From the NCBI GenBank assembly GCA_023405135.1, contig JAEXYZ010000042.1:1-64000 (forward strand): a stretch of DNA of 64,000 bases. Direction: 5' to 3'. Every line of letters begins with the position of its first letter. The first letter of the stretch is position 1. This DNA comes from Bacillota bacterium. Lineage in GTDB: Bacteria > Bacillota > Bacilli > Bacillales_A > Planococcaceae. This document shows positions 45,244 to 54,677 of the stretch, one piece after another. The position numbers and the translations under genes are program-made. The notes below the pieces were generated by a model. It searched no databases and was not told the DNA's origin. It saw only the letters and a program-made list of their open reading frames with translations.

Positions 45244-46146
45244 ATGAAGAAGGCGATTCCGATACTTCTTTCTTCAGTAATGGTAAGTGGTTTGATGCTT
45301 TCGCCAGCTGTCTATGCTGCAGAAGTAGACAACACAACAATTGAAGATAAAGAAGTACAAAATGAAAACTTTTATTCCGTTGCAGGGAAAATTACAAAAA
45401 TAACTGAGGAATCAAATGGAAATTACTTTGCATCTGTTGAAAAGGGTGATCAGCAATTTGGTTTTTACTTCAATGACAAAGTAAAAGTATTTGATAACAC
45501 TGGCAAAGAAGTTGAACTAAAGGAAGGTATGGAAATTACTGCTTATAATAATGCTCATCAAGCGATGATTATGATTTACCCACCTCGTTATTCACCTGAT
45601 GTAGTAATTGTTCAAACAGAACAGCCTGGTACAGTTGAATTACAGCAGTTTGATGAAAATCTTCTAAACAAAAAGAACGATTTAAAAATCTCTGTTAATG
45701 ATCAAACTATTATTGAAAATTTAGCTGGGGTAAAAAAATCATCTACAGATATTATTAATAAAGATGTTTTAATCTTTTACGAAGTGGTTTTAGAAAGTTA
45801 TCCAGCTCAAACTGGACCGAAAAAAATTATTATTTTAAACAAATATTCTCCTGAAATTGAAAAGGCAATCGCAATTGCAGAAAAAGATTTTTATGAAGTA
45901 GATGGAGAAAAAATGATTCCACTACGTTTAATTGCAGAACAACTAGGTTTTAAAGTAGAATCGACAGGCAACGGTGCGATTATTTCAAAAGGTGCTTTAT
46001 CATTTACGATTACTAGAGGATCAACAACTTATGGCTACAACAAAGCTTTAAGATATTTCCAACAGGCTCCAGCTTTATTAGAGGAAAATAAAACGTACGT
46101 ACCATATGAATTGTTAGAAACGATAATTGACATAACTACAGAATAA
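45244..46146 (+). CDS. Secreted protein with copper-amine-oxidase-like stalk domain
   Basis: The 300-residue protein has a Sec signal peptide (about 1-24, cut after AVYAA) and a mid-region of unknown fold (about 30-200). The C-terminal stalk domain (about 215-295) contains EKMIPLRLIAEQLGFKVEST, the conserved start of the PF07833-type repeat, and KTYVPYELLETI. Such domains occur on exported Bacillales proteins, often with unclear roles. I use ATG 45244 with AAAGGAGAG; an ATG at 45226 would precede the ribosome site. Confidence 0.8.
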   Translation: MKKAIPILLSSVMVSGLMLSPAVYAAEVDNTTIEDKEVQNENFYSVAGKITKITEESNGNYFASVEKGDQQFGFYFNDKVKVFDNTGKEVELKEGMEITAYNNAHQAMIMIYPPRYSPDVVIVQTEQPGTVELQQFDENLLNKKNDLKISVNDQTIIENLAGVKKSSTDIINKDVLIFYEVVLESYPAQTGPKKIIILNKYSPEIEKAIAIAEKDFYEVDGEKMIPLRLIAEQLGFKVESTGNGAIISKGALSFTITRGSTTYGYNKALRYFQQAPALLEENKTYVPYELLETIIDITTE

Positions 46147-46170
46147 AATAATAGGCTACCAACCAAAATG

Positions 46171-46210
46171 ACTACATACAATCTTAATTGTATGTAGTTT
46201 TTTATTTTTC
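46171..46210 (+). terminator. Terminator after the stalk-domain gene
   Basis: ACTACATACAAT pairs perfectly with ATTGTATGTAGT, then TTTTTATTTTT follows. The stretch to 46416 is AT-rich and has no gene. Confidence 0.9.
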
Positions 46211-46416
46211 TAAAATAATGAAAACAACTTCAAAATTGAGACTTTAAGGAAAACAGAAGTGTGTGAAATTATGCACAATTAACAATATTTTTACTTAAAG
46301 TAAAAAATATTTAATAATTTTAGAAAATTTTATTATTTAATATTGACTTTATCTAAATAAAGCAATATTATACAAAAATATAAGAAATTTCAGAATTTTT
46401 AGAGAGGGTTGGTTTT

Positions 46417-47616
46417 GTGGATGTAATGAAAAAGGCGATTGAGATGCATGGACAGTATAAAGGGAAAATGGAGATCAAATCAAAAGTTCCAATTGAGGAT
46501 ACTTATGATTTAAGTTTAGCCTATTCTCCTGGTGTTGCAGCTCCATGTATTGAAATTGAAAAAGACAGATCTACCGTTTACGACTACACAATAAAGGGGA
46601 ACTTCGTAGCGATTGTAACAGATGGCTCAGCAGTATTAGGACTTGGGGATATCGGACCAGAAGCGGCATTACCTGTTATGGAAGGAAAGGCATTATTGTT
46701 AAAGAAAATGAGTAATGTCGATGCAGTACCGATTTGTTTAAATACAAAAGACGTTGATGAGATTGTACAAGCAGTAAAAGCGATTTCACCAACATTCGGT
46801 GCGATTAATTTAGAAGATATTTCAGCACCACGATGCTTTGAAATCGAAAATCGTCTTCGTAAGGAATGTAATATTCCTGTCTTTCATGATGATCAACATG
46901 GAACTGCGATTGTCGTAGCAGCAGGTTTAAGAAATGCAATGAAAATTGTACAAAAAGATAAAGAGCATATGAAAATTGTTATTAATGGAGCAGGTGCAGC
47001 AGGGATAGCAATTTTACGAATCTTACTTCATATTGGCTTTAAAAATATTATAATGTGTGATTCTACGGGCATTATTTACAGTGACCGTCCTACTGGAATG
47101 AATGCTGTTAAAGATAAAATTGCCCATTTAACGAATCCTGAAAATTTGCAAGGGGACTTAACTGATGCCCTAGTTGGAGCAGATGTTTTTATTGGTGTAT
47201 CGGTAGCGAATCTTTTAACTGAGCAGCATATACAGTCGATGAACGAGGACCCAATTGTATTCGCCATTGCCAACCCAAATCCTGAAATAACTTATGAAAA
47301 TGCGAAAGCTTGGGGTGTACGGATCATCGGAACAGGTCGCTCTGATTATCCAAATCAAGTAAATAATATGTTAGCATTTCCTGGTATATTTAGAGGTGCA
47401 CTTGATGTACGAGCAATAGATATTAATGAAGAAATGAAGCTTGCAGCAGTCGAAGCCATTGCATCGCTTGTATCTGATGATGAACTGCACGAAGATTTCA
47501 TTATTCCAGGAGCATTAGATGAACGTGTAGCAGCTGCCGTAGCAAAAGCAGTAGGAGAAGCGGCAATTAATTCGGGAGTATCGGAATTATTTAAAGCACC
47601 ATTAAAAGTGAAGTAA
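46417..47616 (+). CDS. Malic enzyme (NAD(P)-dependent, short bacterial form)
   Basis: The enzyme decarboxylates malate to pyruvate with NAD(P) reduction. The 399-residue protein is the short bacterial type. It has YSPGVAAPC, VTDGSAVLGLGDIGP and the metal-binding IPVFHDDQHGTAIV. The Rossmann motif NGAGAAGIAILRIL and SRSD-like RSDYPNQVNN are also visible. Cofactor choice (YtsJ-like NADP or NAD) is not settled by eye, so no symbol is given. GTG 46417 follows AGAGAGGG. It is a monocistronic gene. Confidence 0.92.
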   Translation: MDVMKKAIEMHGQYKGKMEIKSKVPIEDTYDLSLAYSPGVAAPCIEIEKDRSTVYDYTIKGNFVAIVTDGSAVLGLGDIGPEAALPVMEGKALLLKKMSNVDAVPICLNTKDVDEIVQAVKAISPTFGAINLEDISAPRCFEIENRLRKECNIPVFHDDQHGTAIVVAAGLRNAMKIVQKDKEHMKIVINGAGAAGIAILRILLHIGFKNIIMCDSTGIIYSDRPTGMNAVKDKIAHLTNPENLQGDLTDALVGADVFIGVSVANLLTEQHIQSMNEDPIVFAIANPNPEITYENAKAWGVRIIGTGRSDYPNQVNNMLAFPGIFRGALDVRAIDINEEMKLAAVEAIASLVSDDELHEDFIIPGALDERVAAAVAKAVGEAAINSGVSELFKAPLKVK

Positions 47617-47629
47617 ACATTTTAAGATG

Positions 47630-47839
47630 GGTCACATAAGAATTCTTTCGGTCACATAAAGTAAGATTGGGGCGCATAAGAAGTCTTTTCGGTCACATAG
47701 AGTTTGCTTGGGGCGCATAGAAATCTTTTCGGTCACATAGAGTTTGCTTGGGTCACATAGAAATCTTTTCGGTCACATAAAAACCACTTGGGTCATATAG
47801 ATATATTTTTAATCACATAAGCCCAGATTCGGTCACAAA
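47630..47839. repeat. Array of eleven 20-bp units (GGTCACATA core)
   Basis: GGTCACATA or close variants start at 47630, 47650, 47670, 47691, 47711, 47731, 47751, 47771, 47791, 47811 and 47831. The period is 20, with one interval of 21. Spacers alternate between two types, GAAATCTTTTC-like and GAGTTTGCTTG-like, giving a 40-bp higher order. Two units carry GGGCGCATA. The array fills the gap between malic enzyme and the Fur-regulated operon. The core is too short for CRISPR. Confidence 0.85.
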
Positions 47840-47946
47840 ATTTTTCCATAAGAACAGTATTAAACTTTTATAATAGACAAAACGGCAAAAATCCATATAT
47901 TTTTGTCTTTTTGTCTATTTCTATTTTGGGAAGCATTTGTAATAAT

Positions 47947-47969
47947 ATTCTCAATGAGAATGATAATCA
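47947..47969 (+). promoter_or_regulatory. Fur box(es) upstream of the siderophore operon
   Basis: ATTCTCAATGAGAAT (47947-47961) and TGAGAATGATAATCA (47955-47969) overlap. The second matches TGATAATNATTATCA at 13 of 15 positions. They lie 40-60 bases before the feuA-like start, fitting iron repression. The same type of box is at 40002-40016. Confidence 0.8.
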
Positions 47970-48008
47970 ATTAGAAATTCTCATACAAAACTTATTAGAG
48001 GTGTAAAC

Positions 48009-48998
48009 ATGAAAAAATATTGGGCATTAGGTGCAGCAGCACTATTAACATTAGCTATAGCAGGCTGTAGCTCTTCTGAAGAGGGCAGTGAAACTTCTAC
48101 AAGTTCTGAAGTTAAAACGGAAGAAACAGCACAGGACACAACAAAGAGAGAAGAAGCAACTACACAAACAATTACATATTTAGGTCAAGACTACACGATA
48201 CCTGCGGAAGTTAATAATATTGTTGCAGCTAGTTTCGAAGCGATGGAAGATGCAGCAATGTTAGGTATTAAACCTGTGGGTGCATTACAAATAGGTGGCG
48301 CTCTTCCTACTTATCTAGAGAAAGATTTAGAAGGAGCACAATTAATCGGAGATAAAAAAGAGCCAAATGCAGAGGCTATTTTAGCACTTAAACCAGATAT
48401 TATTGTTGGGACATCAAAATGGGGTGAAGACGTACTTGCAAAGATGAATAAAATCCAAACTACTTTACCTTATTCACATATTTCAACGAACTGGAAAGAA
48501 AACTTAACAGTACTTGCGAAAGTTTCAGGTAAAGAAGCAGAAGCACAGAAAATTATTGCCGATTATGAAGCAAAGGTTACAGAAGTGAAAGCGAAATCAG
48601 TAGAACAATTAGCTGATAAAAATATATTAATTATTCGTATTCGTGGTGGACTAATGTACATATATGCAGCAGACACATACTTAAATCCAGTTCTATATGA
48701 AGATTTAGGTGCTCCTGTGCCAGAAATCATTAAGTCTACGAAAGCACAAGAAGAAATTACATTAGAATCCTTGGCAGAAGTAAATCCAGATGCAATCTTC
48801 TTACAATTTGAAGCATCTGAAAATGCGGATGCATCACAAGCGTTAGAACAATTACAAAACAATCCAATCTTCAAAAATATAAAAGCAGCACAAAACAATC
48901 AAGTTTTTGTGAATACAATCGACCCGATGGCACAAGGTGGTACTGCTTGGTCAAAAGTTAAATTTTTAGATGCCGCTGCTGAAAAACTTCTTCAATAA
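48009..48998 (+). CDS. feuA: FeuA-like siderophore-binding lipoprotein
   Basis: The 329-residue protein has a lipoprotein signal with lipobox LAIAGC (Cys20), a Thr/Glu-rich linker, and a periplasmic-binding-protein-type body. Segments such as IVAASFEAMEDAAMLGIKPV, PDIIVGTSKWG and HISTNW match FeuA, the bacillibactin-binding protein. It would capture the ferric catecholate siderophore for FeuBC. GAGGTG precedes ATG 48009. It is the first gene of the operon behind Fur boxes, separated from feuB by a hairpin that may leave it more highly expressed. Confidence 0.85.
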   Translation: MKKYWALGAAALLTLAIAGCSSSEEGSETSTSSEVKTEETAQDTTKREEATTQTITYLGQDYTIPAEVNNIVAASFEAMEDAAMLGIKPVGALQIGGALPTYLEKDLEGAQLIGDKKEPNAEAILALKPDIIVGTSKWGEDVLAKMNKIQTTLPYSHISTNWKENLTVLAKVSGKEAEAQKIIADYEAKVTEVKAKSVEQLADKNILIIRIRGGLMYIYAADTYLNPVLYEDLGAPVPEIIKSTKAQEEITLESLAEVNPDAIFLQFEASENADASQALEQLQNNPIFKNIKAAQNNQVFVNTIDPMAQGGTAWSKVKFLDAAAEKLLQ

Positions 48999-49006
48999 TA
49001 GAGCTG

Positions 49007-49047
49007 GCAGTTTGAGCTGGTTTAGGCCAACTCAGGCTGCCTGTTTT
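49007..49047 (+). terminator. Partial terminator between feuA and feuB
   Basis: GGCAG...GAG.TGG pairs with CCA.CTC...CTGCC (49007-49042) and is followed by TGTTTTAAT. The interrupted stem and short T-run suggest attenuation rather than full stop, raising the level of the binding protein over the permease. Confidence 0.5.
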
Positions 49048-49141
49048 AATATGTATTGTCCTTGAGAAGCTTATTTTAAGAAAAAATGGATTATACAGGC
49101 GCTAGCAAAGTGTCAATTTTTATTAGAAAAAGGTGTGAACG

Positions 49142-50149
49142 TTGAAAAATACTATTCATTTACCAATATCCATTATTACAATTTCTCCAATTTTTATTGG
49201 CATAATTGCATTAGTTTCAATTTTATATGGCACGAAAGATATTAGCGCATTTACAGTTTGGGAAGCAATTACTCATTTTGATCAAGGAAATATTGATCAT
49301 CAAATTATTCGCACGAACAGAATTCCGCGAGCGGTAGCAGTTTTGTTAGTCGGTGCATTTTTAGCAGTTGCGGGAGCAGTGATGCAAGGGATTACCCGAA
49401 ATTTTTTAGCATCTCCATCGCTAATGGGAGTTAATGATGGCTCAGCATTCGCTATTACACTAGCCATCGTGTTCTTTCCAGGACTGGCTAATTATCAAAT
49501 GATTATCATATCGATGCTCGGCTCAGCATTAGGGGCTGGACTTGTGTTTGGCTTTGGTTCACTTATTCGAAATGGGTTATCGCCAGTTCGACTTGCAATT
49601 ATCGGGACTGTCATTGGGACATTTTTAAGTAGTATTGCGACAGCGATTGCAATGTATTTCCAAGTTTCTCAAACAATCAGTGCCTGGTATAACACAAAAA
49701 TACATACGGTAGATCCAAATATGCTTTTACTATCCATTCCTTTTGGAGTAGTTGGCCTTTTATTAGCTATCATTTCAGCACGGGCTATTACTATTAGTTC
49801 GCTAGGTGAGGATATTGCAATTGGATTAGGGCAGAAAACAAAAATAATAAAAATAATAAGTATGTTTAGTGTTGTTTGTTTAACGGGGACAGCGGTTGCT
49901 CTTGTCGGAAAAATTGCCTTTGTTGGTCTTGTTATACCACATATTACAAGGTTCATCGTTGGAGTAGATTATCGATATATTATTCCTTGTTCAGCAGTCA
50001 TCGGAGCATTTTTCTTATCCCTTTGTGATGTAGTTAGCCGGTTTATTAATTATCCTTTTGAAACGCCAATTGGGGTAGTGACAGCCCTTGTAGGTGTACC
50101 ATTCTTCTTATATTTAATTCGGAAATTCGGGGGTGAGAAGCGTGGTTAA
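49142..50149 (+). CDS. feuB: Iron-siderophore ABC permease, FeuB-like
   Basis: The 335-residue FecCD/BtuC-type permease has about 10 membrane helices. Conserved parts are RIPRAVAVLLVGAFLAVAGA then VMQGITRN near the N-terminus, and GKIAFVGLVIPHITRF, the cytoplasmic coupling loop to the ATPase. The start is TTG 49142 with AAGGTG upstream. It overlaps feuC and would form the channel with it. Confidence 0.87.
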   Translation: MKNTIHLPISIITISPIFIGIIALVSILYGTKDISAFTVWEAITHFDQGNIDHQIIRTNRIPRAVAVLLVGAFLAVAGAVMQGITRNFLASPSLMGVNDGSAFAITLAIVFFPGLANYQMIIISMLGSALGAGLVFGFGSLIRNGLSPVRLAIIGTVIGTFLSSIATAIAMYFQVSQTISAWYNTKIHTVDPNMLLLSIPFGVVGLLLAIISARAITISSLGEDIAIGLGQKTKIIKIISMFSVVCLTGTAVALVGKIAFVGLVIPHITRFIVGVDYRYIIPCSAVIGAFFLSLCDVVSRFINYPFETPIGVVTALVGVPFFLYLIRKFGGEKRG

Positions 50150-51173
50150 TCGGTCCCGTCATTTATTTTTTTGGAGCTTCCTTTCACTTATATTATTAAT
50201 TTTAGGAGCGAGTTATTTACATATTACGAACGGTGTTTTTGATATGTCAGTTGTAGATGTAGTTAAAACAATATTTCGAATTGATTCGACTCATGAGTTT
50301 GATTTAGTCATTTTTGAATTTCGCTTGCCTCGTATCGTAATTGCTGGACTTGTCGGAGTAGGGCTAGGCATTGCTGGTGTTGTTTTACAAGGGATTACTC
50401 GAAATGGTCTTGCAGATCCCGGTATATTGGGAATTAATGCCGGGGCTGGAGCTGCTGTAGTCATCTTTATGTTCTTTTTCCAAGTAAGTTTAATGAGAGC
50501 AGATGTAAGCAGTTGGATGTTAATTATGATGATGCCGATTTTCGGATTCGTCGGAGGAACAATCGCCGCAGCTTTAATATTTTCTTTTGCATTAAAAAAT
50601 GGACATCTTGATATGCAGCGATTAATTTTAACGGGTATTTCAATCAACAGCGGTTTCGGTGCACTGTCCCTTTATTTATCTTTAAAAATGAATGAGAAAG
50701 ATTTTGAATCAGCGGCAGTGTGGATGGCTGGAACAATTTATAATGCTAACTGGATTTTCGTTATAGCGATGCTTCCATGGCTTATCATTCTAGGATTTTA
50801 TATATACCAAAAATCCTATTTACTTGATTACTTTCAACTTGATGAAACGAATATGATGAGTCTCGGGATTGATGTGGAGAAAGAAAAAGTAAAGCTTCTT
50901 TTGGCATGTGTCGGATTAGTAAGTGCCTGTGTTTCAGTTTCAGGAAGCATCGGCTTTATTGGTTTAATGGCACCACATATTGCGAGACAGCTAGTTGGCA
51001 TTCATCATCGCTATGTACTGCCTATTAGTGCCTTAGTCGGTGCAGGTTTACTCATATTAGCTGATTTTATTGGGAAAACCGTTTTTGCTCCGGCTGAACT
51101 CGCGGTTGGAATTGTTGTATCAATAATCGGCATTCCATATTTCTTGTATTTACTCGTGAAGGCAAAAGATTAG
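50142..51173 (+). CDS. feuC: Iron-siderophore ABC permease, FeuC-like
   Basis: This is a second FecCD-type permease, 343 residues, about 10 helices, with RLPRIVIAGLVGVGLGIAGV, then VLQGITRNGLADPG, and the coupling loop GSIGFIGLMAPHIARQLVG. I prefer GTG 50142 (MVNRSRHLFF), with GGGGTGAG in front; GTG 50133 is also in frame. It overlaps the feuB stop. The ATPase gene follows 10 bases later. Confidence 0.87.
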   Translation: MVNRSRHLFFWSFLSLILLILGASYLHITNGVFDMSVVDVVKTIFRIDSTHEFDLVIFEFRLPRIVIAGLVGVGLGIAGVVLQGITRNGLADPGILGINAGAGAAVVIFMFFFQVSLMRADVSSWMLIMMMPIFGFVGGTIAAALIFSFALKNGHLDMQRLILTGISINSGFGALSLYLSLKMNEKDFESAAVWMAGTIYNANWIFVIAMLPWLIILGFYIYQKSYLLDYFQLDETNMMSLGIDVEKEKVKLLLACVGLVSACVSVSGSIGFIGLMAPHIARQLVGIHHRYVLPISALVGAGLLILADFIGKTVFAPAELAVGIVVSIIGIPYFLYLLVKAKD

Positions 51174-51183
51174 GAGGGTTAGT

Positions 51184-51990
51184 ATGACGACAGCTTTTCG
51201 AATAGAAAATTTAATGGCGGGGTACGAGAAATCTATTATTATTGATGGATTAAACGCGATGATACCAGAAGGGAAAATTACAACGATTATAGGACCAAAT
51301 GGTTGTGGCAAGTCAACGTTGTTAAAAACAATTGGACGTATATTGAAAAAAGAGCGTGGGGAAATTTACTTGCAGGAGCAAAATATGCAAAATCTTTCTA
51401 CAAAAGAAATCGCGAAAAAAATGGCGATTTTATCTCAATCTCCATCTGCACCTGCCCAGTTAAAGGTTGAGGAGCTCGTATCTTACGGTAGATACCCACA
51501 TAGAAAAAATATTAATCGACTTTCGAAACAGGATATTGAAAAAATTGAATGGGCGATGGAGGTTACGAAAACGATTGACTATCGAAATCGTGAGTTAGCT
51601 CAGCTTTCAGGGGGACAAAGACAGCGCGTATGGCTTGCAATGGCATTAGCTCAAGAGACGGATATTTTATTGCTTGATGAGCCAACAACTTATTTAGATA
51701 TGGCTCACCAAATTGAAGTATTAAACATCGTCCAAGAGTTGAACGAAGTACATGGATGTACGATTGTCATGGTATTACATGATATTAATCATGCTGCCCG
51801 TTACTCTCATGAATTGATTGCAATGAGGCAAGGGGAAATAATCCAAGTTGGCTCTGCAGAACAAGTTATTACAAAAGAAGTATTAGAAAATGTCTTTCAT
51901 ATAAATGCGAAAATTTTACATGATGATGAAACAAACAAGCCCGTTTGCTTCACTTACGACATATTAAAAGATGAAGTCCCAACACACTAG
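51184..51990 (+). CDS. Iron-siderophore ABC transporter ATPase
   Basis: The 268-residue ABC ATPase of the FecE/FhuC type has Walker A GPNGCGKSTLLK, Q-loop LSQSPSAP, signature LSGGQRQRVW, Walker B ILLLDEPTTYLD and switch His in MVLHDINHA. In B. subtilis the Feu permeases have no ATPase gene beside them and use YusV from another locus; here it is in the operon. AGGAGGG precedes ATG 51184. Confidence 0.92.
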   Translation: MTTAFRIENLMAGYEKSIIIDGLNAMIPEGKITTIIGPNGCGKSTLLKTIGRILKKERGEIYLQEQNMQNLSTKEIAKKMAILSQSPSAPAQLKVEELVSYGRYPHRKNINRLSKQDIEKIEWAMEVTKTIDYRNRELAQLSGGQRQRVWLAMALAQETDILLLDEPTTYLDMAHQIEVLNIVQELNEVHGCTIVMVLHDINHAARYSHELIAMRQGEIIQVGSAEQVITKEVLENVFHINAKILHDDETNKPVCFTYDILKDEVPTH

Positions 51991-52000
51991 GAGGAAGAAA

Positions 52001-52753
52001 ATGAGCAGTTTTATGCTTCACTCTAATCATACAAACTATCAATATACGATTTCTGTTCATGTTCCAGAAACTGAAGCACCAGAAGAAGGGTTTCCAATCA
52101 TTTATGTACTTGACGGCCTTTCCTATTTTCCATTAGCCCAACAAGTTGTAAAATTGCAAGCAAAAAACGCATTAAAGACGGGAGTGGAACAGTCGATTGT
52201 AGTAGGCATTTGTCATCAGAAGGAAACGATGAGTATGCGTCGCTTTTACGATTTTACTTCCCCTAGCGAAGAGTACCAATTTCCAGAGCATACGAAAGGG
52301 AAGTTAGATCATATAAAAGAAGTTGGCGGGTCAGAAAAATTCAGCCGCTTTTTGATAGATGAATTAAAACCCGCAATAGAATCCCAATATAAAGTAAATA
52401 AAAATAAGCAAACGATTTATGGCCATTCGTTATCAGGCTATTATGTTTTATGGAGTTACTTAACGAATCCAAAAGCTTTTCAAACATATATTGCCGTAAG
52501 CCCATCCATTTGGTGGAATGGAAAAGAGATAGTATATTTGCTAAAGGAAACGTCTTCACAAAATCTGAACCCGATTTTTATTATTGTTGGAGAAAAAGAA
52601 GGGTTTATGGTTGAAGATGCGAAACAATTTTATGAAGAATTACCGTGTGAGGTGAAACAGCTTTATATCGCACGGGATGAAAACCATGCTTCGGTTGTGC
52701 CGACAACTTTAAGTAGGGCATTTCGCTTTTGTACAGAAGTGAATCATCGATAA
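52001..52753 (+). CDS. besA: BesA-like siderophore esterase (alpha/beta hydrolase)
   Basis: The 250-residue alpha/beta hydrolase is of the esterase D / enterobactin esterase type. The nucleophile elbow is GHSLSGYY, with IIYVLDG early and the late His in DENHASVV. In B. subtilis BesA (YuiI) cuts the trilactone of ferri-bacillibactin to free iron. Placement as last gene of a feu-type operon fits that role exactly. The start is ATG 52001 with AGGAGGAAG; an upstream in-frame ATG overlaps the ATPase gene. The symbol rests on context and family. Confidence 0.75.
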   Translation: MSSFMLHSNHTNYQYTISVHVPETEAPEEGFPIIYVLDGLSYFPLAQQVVKLQAKNALKTGVEQSIVVGICHQKETMSMRRFYDFTSPSEEYQFPEHTKGKLDHIKEVGGSEKFSRFLIDELKPAIESQYKVNKNKQTIYGHSLSGYYVLWSYLTNPKAFQTYIAVSPSIWWNGKEIVYLLKETSSQNLNPIFIIVGEKEGFMVEDAKQFYEELPCEVKQLYIARDENHASVVPTTLSRAFRFCTEVNHR

Positions 52754-52758
52754 AAGAA

Positions 52759-52797
52759 GAGCCAATTGCTAGATTTAAAACTACAATTGGCTCATTT
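52759..52797. terminator. Bidirectional terminator between besA and pepF
   Basis: GAGCCAATTG (52759-52768) pairs perfectly with CAATTGGCTC (52784-52793), followed by ATTTTTA on the plus strand and TTCTTTTA on the minus strand. The two genes converge here. Confidence 0.85.
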
Positions 52798-52800
52798 TTA

Positions 52801-54603
52801 TTATTGATTAGAATCGATTTCTTCAGTTAATTGCTCTAATTGGTCGATTAATGAGCCAATGAATGCAATCGTATCACATAATGGTTGCTCTGTTGTACTA
52901 TCAACACCAGCCATTTTCGCAAGCTCAGCAGGTGTTTTTGTACCTCCTGCTTTTAACACATCAATCCAATCTTGAACAGCAGTGTCGCCTTCTTTAAGAA
53001 TACGTTGGGATACTTGTGTTGCAATCGTTAGTCCAGCAGAATATGTGTATGGATATAAGCCCATGTAGTAGTGGGGCTGGCGCATCCAAGTAAGTTCTGC
53101 ACCATCCGTTATTTCTACTGCGTCTCCCCAGAAATCTTCTATAACAGTACGTTTTAAATTATTTAAAATCGATGCGTTAACACTGCCGCCTTCATCGATG
53201 ATTTCATACACTTTTCGTTGATAAGCTGCTTCTAAAAGATGGGTTACAAAGTTGTGATAGTACGTACGCGCAACGATCGTCGAAATAACCCAACGTTTAA
53301 AACGAGCATCATTCGAGTTTTCTAACAAGTAATTAGCCATTAACATTTCATTCATTGTCGAAGGTGCTTCAATAAAGTATAGGGAAGGGCGCGCATTAAA
53401 GACATTTTGCTCTGCATTTGCTAAATAGAAATGACCAGCATGGCCAAGCTCATGTGCCAAAACAAATACTTCATTCATACGGGCAGTCCACGAGATCAAA
53501 ATATATGGGTGATAACCATAAGGGCTAGAACAAAAAGCTCCTGTAGATTTTCCATTATTTTGTGCAAAATCAATCCAACGCTCGTCAAATGCGCGGTCCA
53601 GCATATTTTGGTAGTCTTCACCCATTACTGCAAGACCTTTTTTCATATATTCCCGCGATTCTTTAATGGAAATTTTTGGTTCATAGGTTGGGTCCAATGA
53701 AATTTTTAAATCTGCAAAGGTCATTTTTTCCAGGCCATGAACTCTTTGTAAAAGCTTTGCATAACGGCGCATATGTGGAGCAAGTTCTGTCGTAATTAAA
53801 TCGATTTGGCGATCATAAAGTCTTTTATCCACTTCTTGATTAAAAAGTAATGCATCAAAAATCGATTGATAGCCCCGTAAATCCGCATCTGTTTTTTCGA
53901 TTTTTAAATGGGTGTCATATGTTTTGGCCGTTGTATGCTGATATTGACGCAATTTCTTTGAAAAAGCCTCAAAAGCAGCTCGACGAATTGCTGTATCCGA
54001 CTCTAACTCCCAATCACCCTCGAAGGAATTATAGCTTAATGGATAGCTTTGTCCGTTTACTTCAAAATTTTCAAACTGAATGTCTACTAATTTTGTTGTG
54101 TTATAGAGCTCATAGGGTGCATCAAAAGTAGTGCCAAAAGCGGCTAGTGCTTTTTCTGCTTCTGGATGCAGTTGGAATGGCTTTTTGCGAATTAACTTTT
54201 CAATGTAGTGAGCAAATTGTGGTGATAGATTTTTTGCTTCTACTAAAGTAGCTTCGTCTAATTGTAATAATTCACTAGTGATAAATGAAAGCTGGGCATT
54301 AATTTTTGCAAAAACTTGACCAACTTTAGCTGAACGCATTTGGGAAGTGTCATCTGTTTGATCAACACTATAGGCTAAACTTGCATAAGTGCCGATCGGG
54401 ATTAGCTTTTCATTCAAATTTTGATAAGCAGTTAAAACTAAAGCAACCTTTTTCGCATCGGTAATGTTGTTTTTAAAATGTTGTTCAATTTCGTTGGCGT
54501 CTTTTACAGCTGCATGTATAGCTTCCTCAAACAATTGTTCAGTTGCAAAGAGATGAGATAAATCCCACGTTTCTTCTACATTTACTTCATTTCGTTTAAT
54601 CAT
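52801..54603 (-). CDS. pepF: Oligoendopeptidase F (PepF)
   Basis: This cytoplasmic M3-family zinc metallopeptidase cleaves peptides of about 7-17 residues. The 600-residue protein has the HExxH motif in FVLAHELGHAGHFY with the downstream Glu ligand in IEAPSTMNEML. The N-terminal DLSHLF and the ending region GAELTWMRQPHYYMGLYPYT are typical of PepF. AAGGGGAG precedes ATG 54603. It is a single gene. Confidence 0.95.
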   Translation of the reverse strand: MIKRNEVNVEETWDLSHLFATEQLFEEAIHAAVKDANEIEQHFKNNITDAKKVALVLTAYQNLNEKLIPIGTYASLAYSVDQTDDTSQMRSAKVGQVFAKINAQLSFITSELLQLDEATLVEAKNLSPQFAHYIEKLIRKKPFQLHPEAEKALAAFGTTFDAPYELYNTTKLVDIQFENFEVNGQSYPLSYNSFEGDWELESDTAIRRAAFEAFSKKLRQYQHTTAKTYDTHLKIEKTDADLRGYQSIFDALLFNQEVDKRLYDRQIDLITTELAPHMRRYAKLLQRVHGLEKMTFADLKISLDPTYEPKISIKESREYMKKGLAVMGEDYQNMLDRAFDERWIDFAQNNGKSTGAFCSSPYGYHPYILISWTARMNEVFVLAHELGHAGHFYLANAEQNVFNARPSLYFIEAPSTMNEMLMANYLLENSNDARFKRWVISTIVARTYYHNFVTHLLEAAYQRKVYEIIDEGGSVNASILNNLKRTVIEDFWGDAVEITDGAELTWMRQPHYYMGLYPYTYSAGLTIATQVSQRILKEGDTAVQDWIDVLKAGGTKTPAELAKMAGVDSTTEQPLCDTIAFIGSLIDQLEQLTEEIDSNQ

Positions 54604-54677
54604 CCTACACTCCCCTTATTCCGATAGTCGAAATAAATTGTACCATAGATTTCCAAAATATTATAGTTGTTGATTGA

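Noticed and set aside
47630..47839. CRISPR array
   Set aside because: The constant core is about nine bases and spacers repeat in two types with 20-bp spacing; no cas genes are present.
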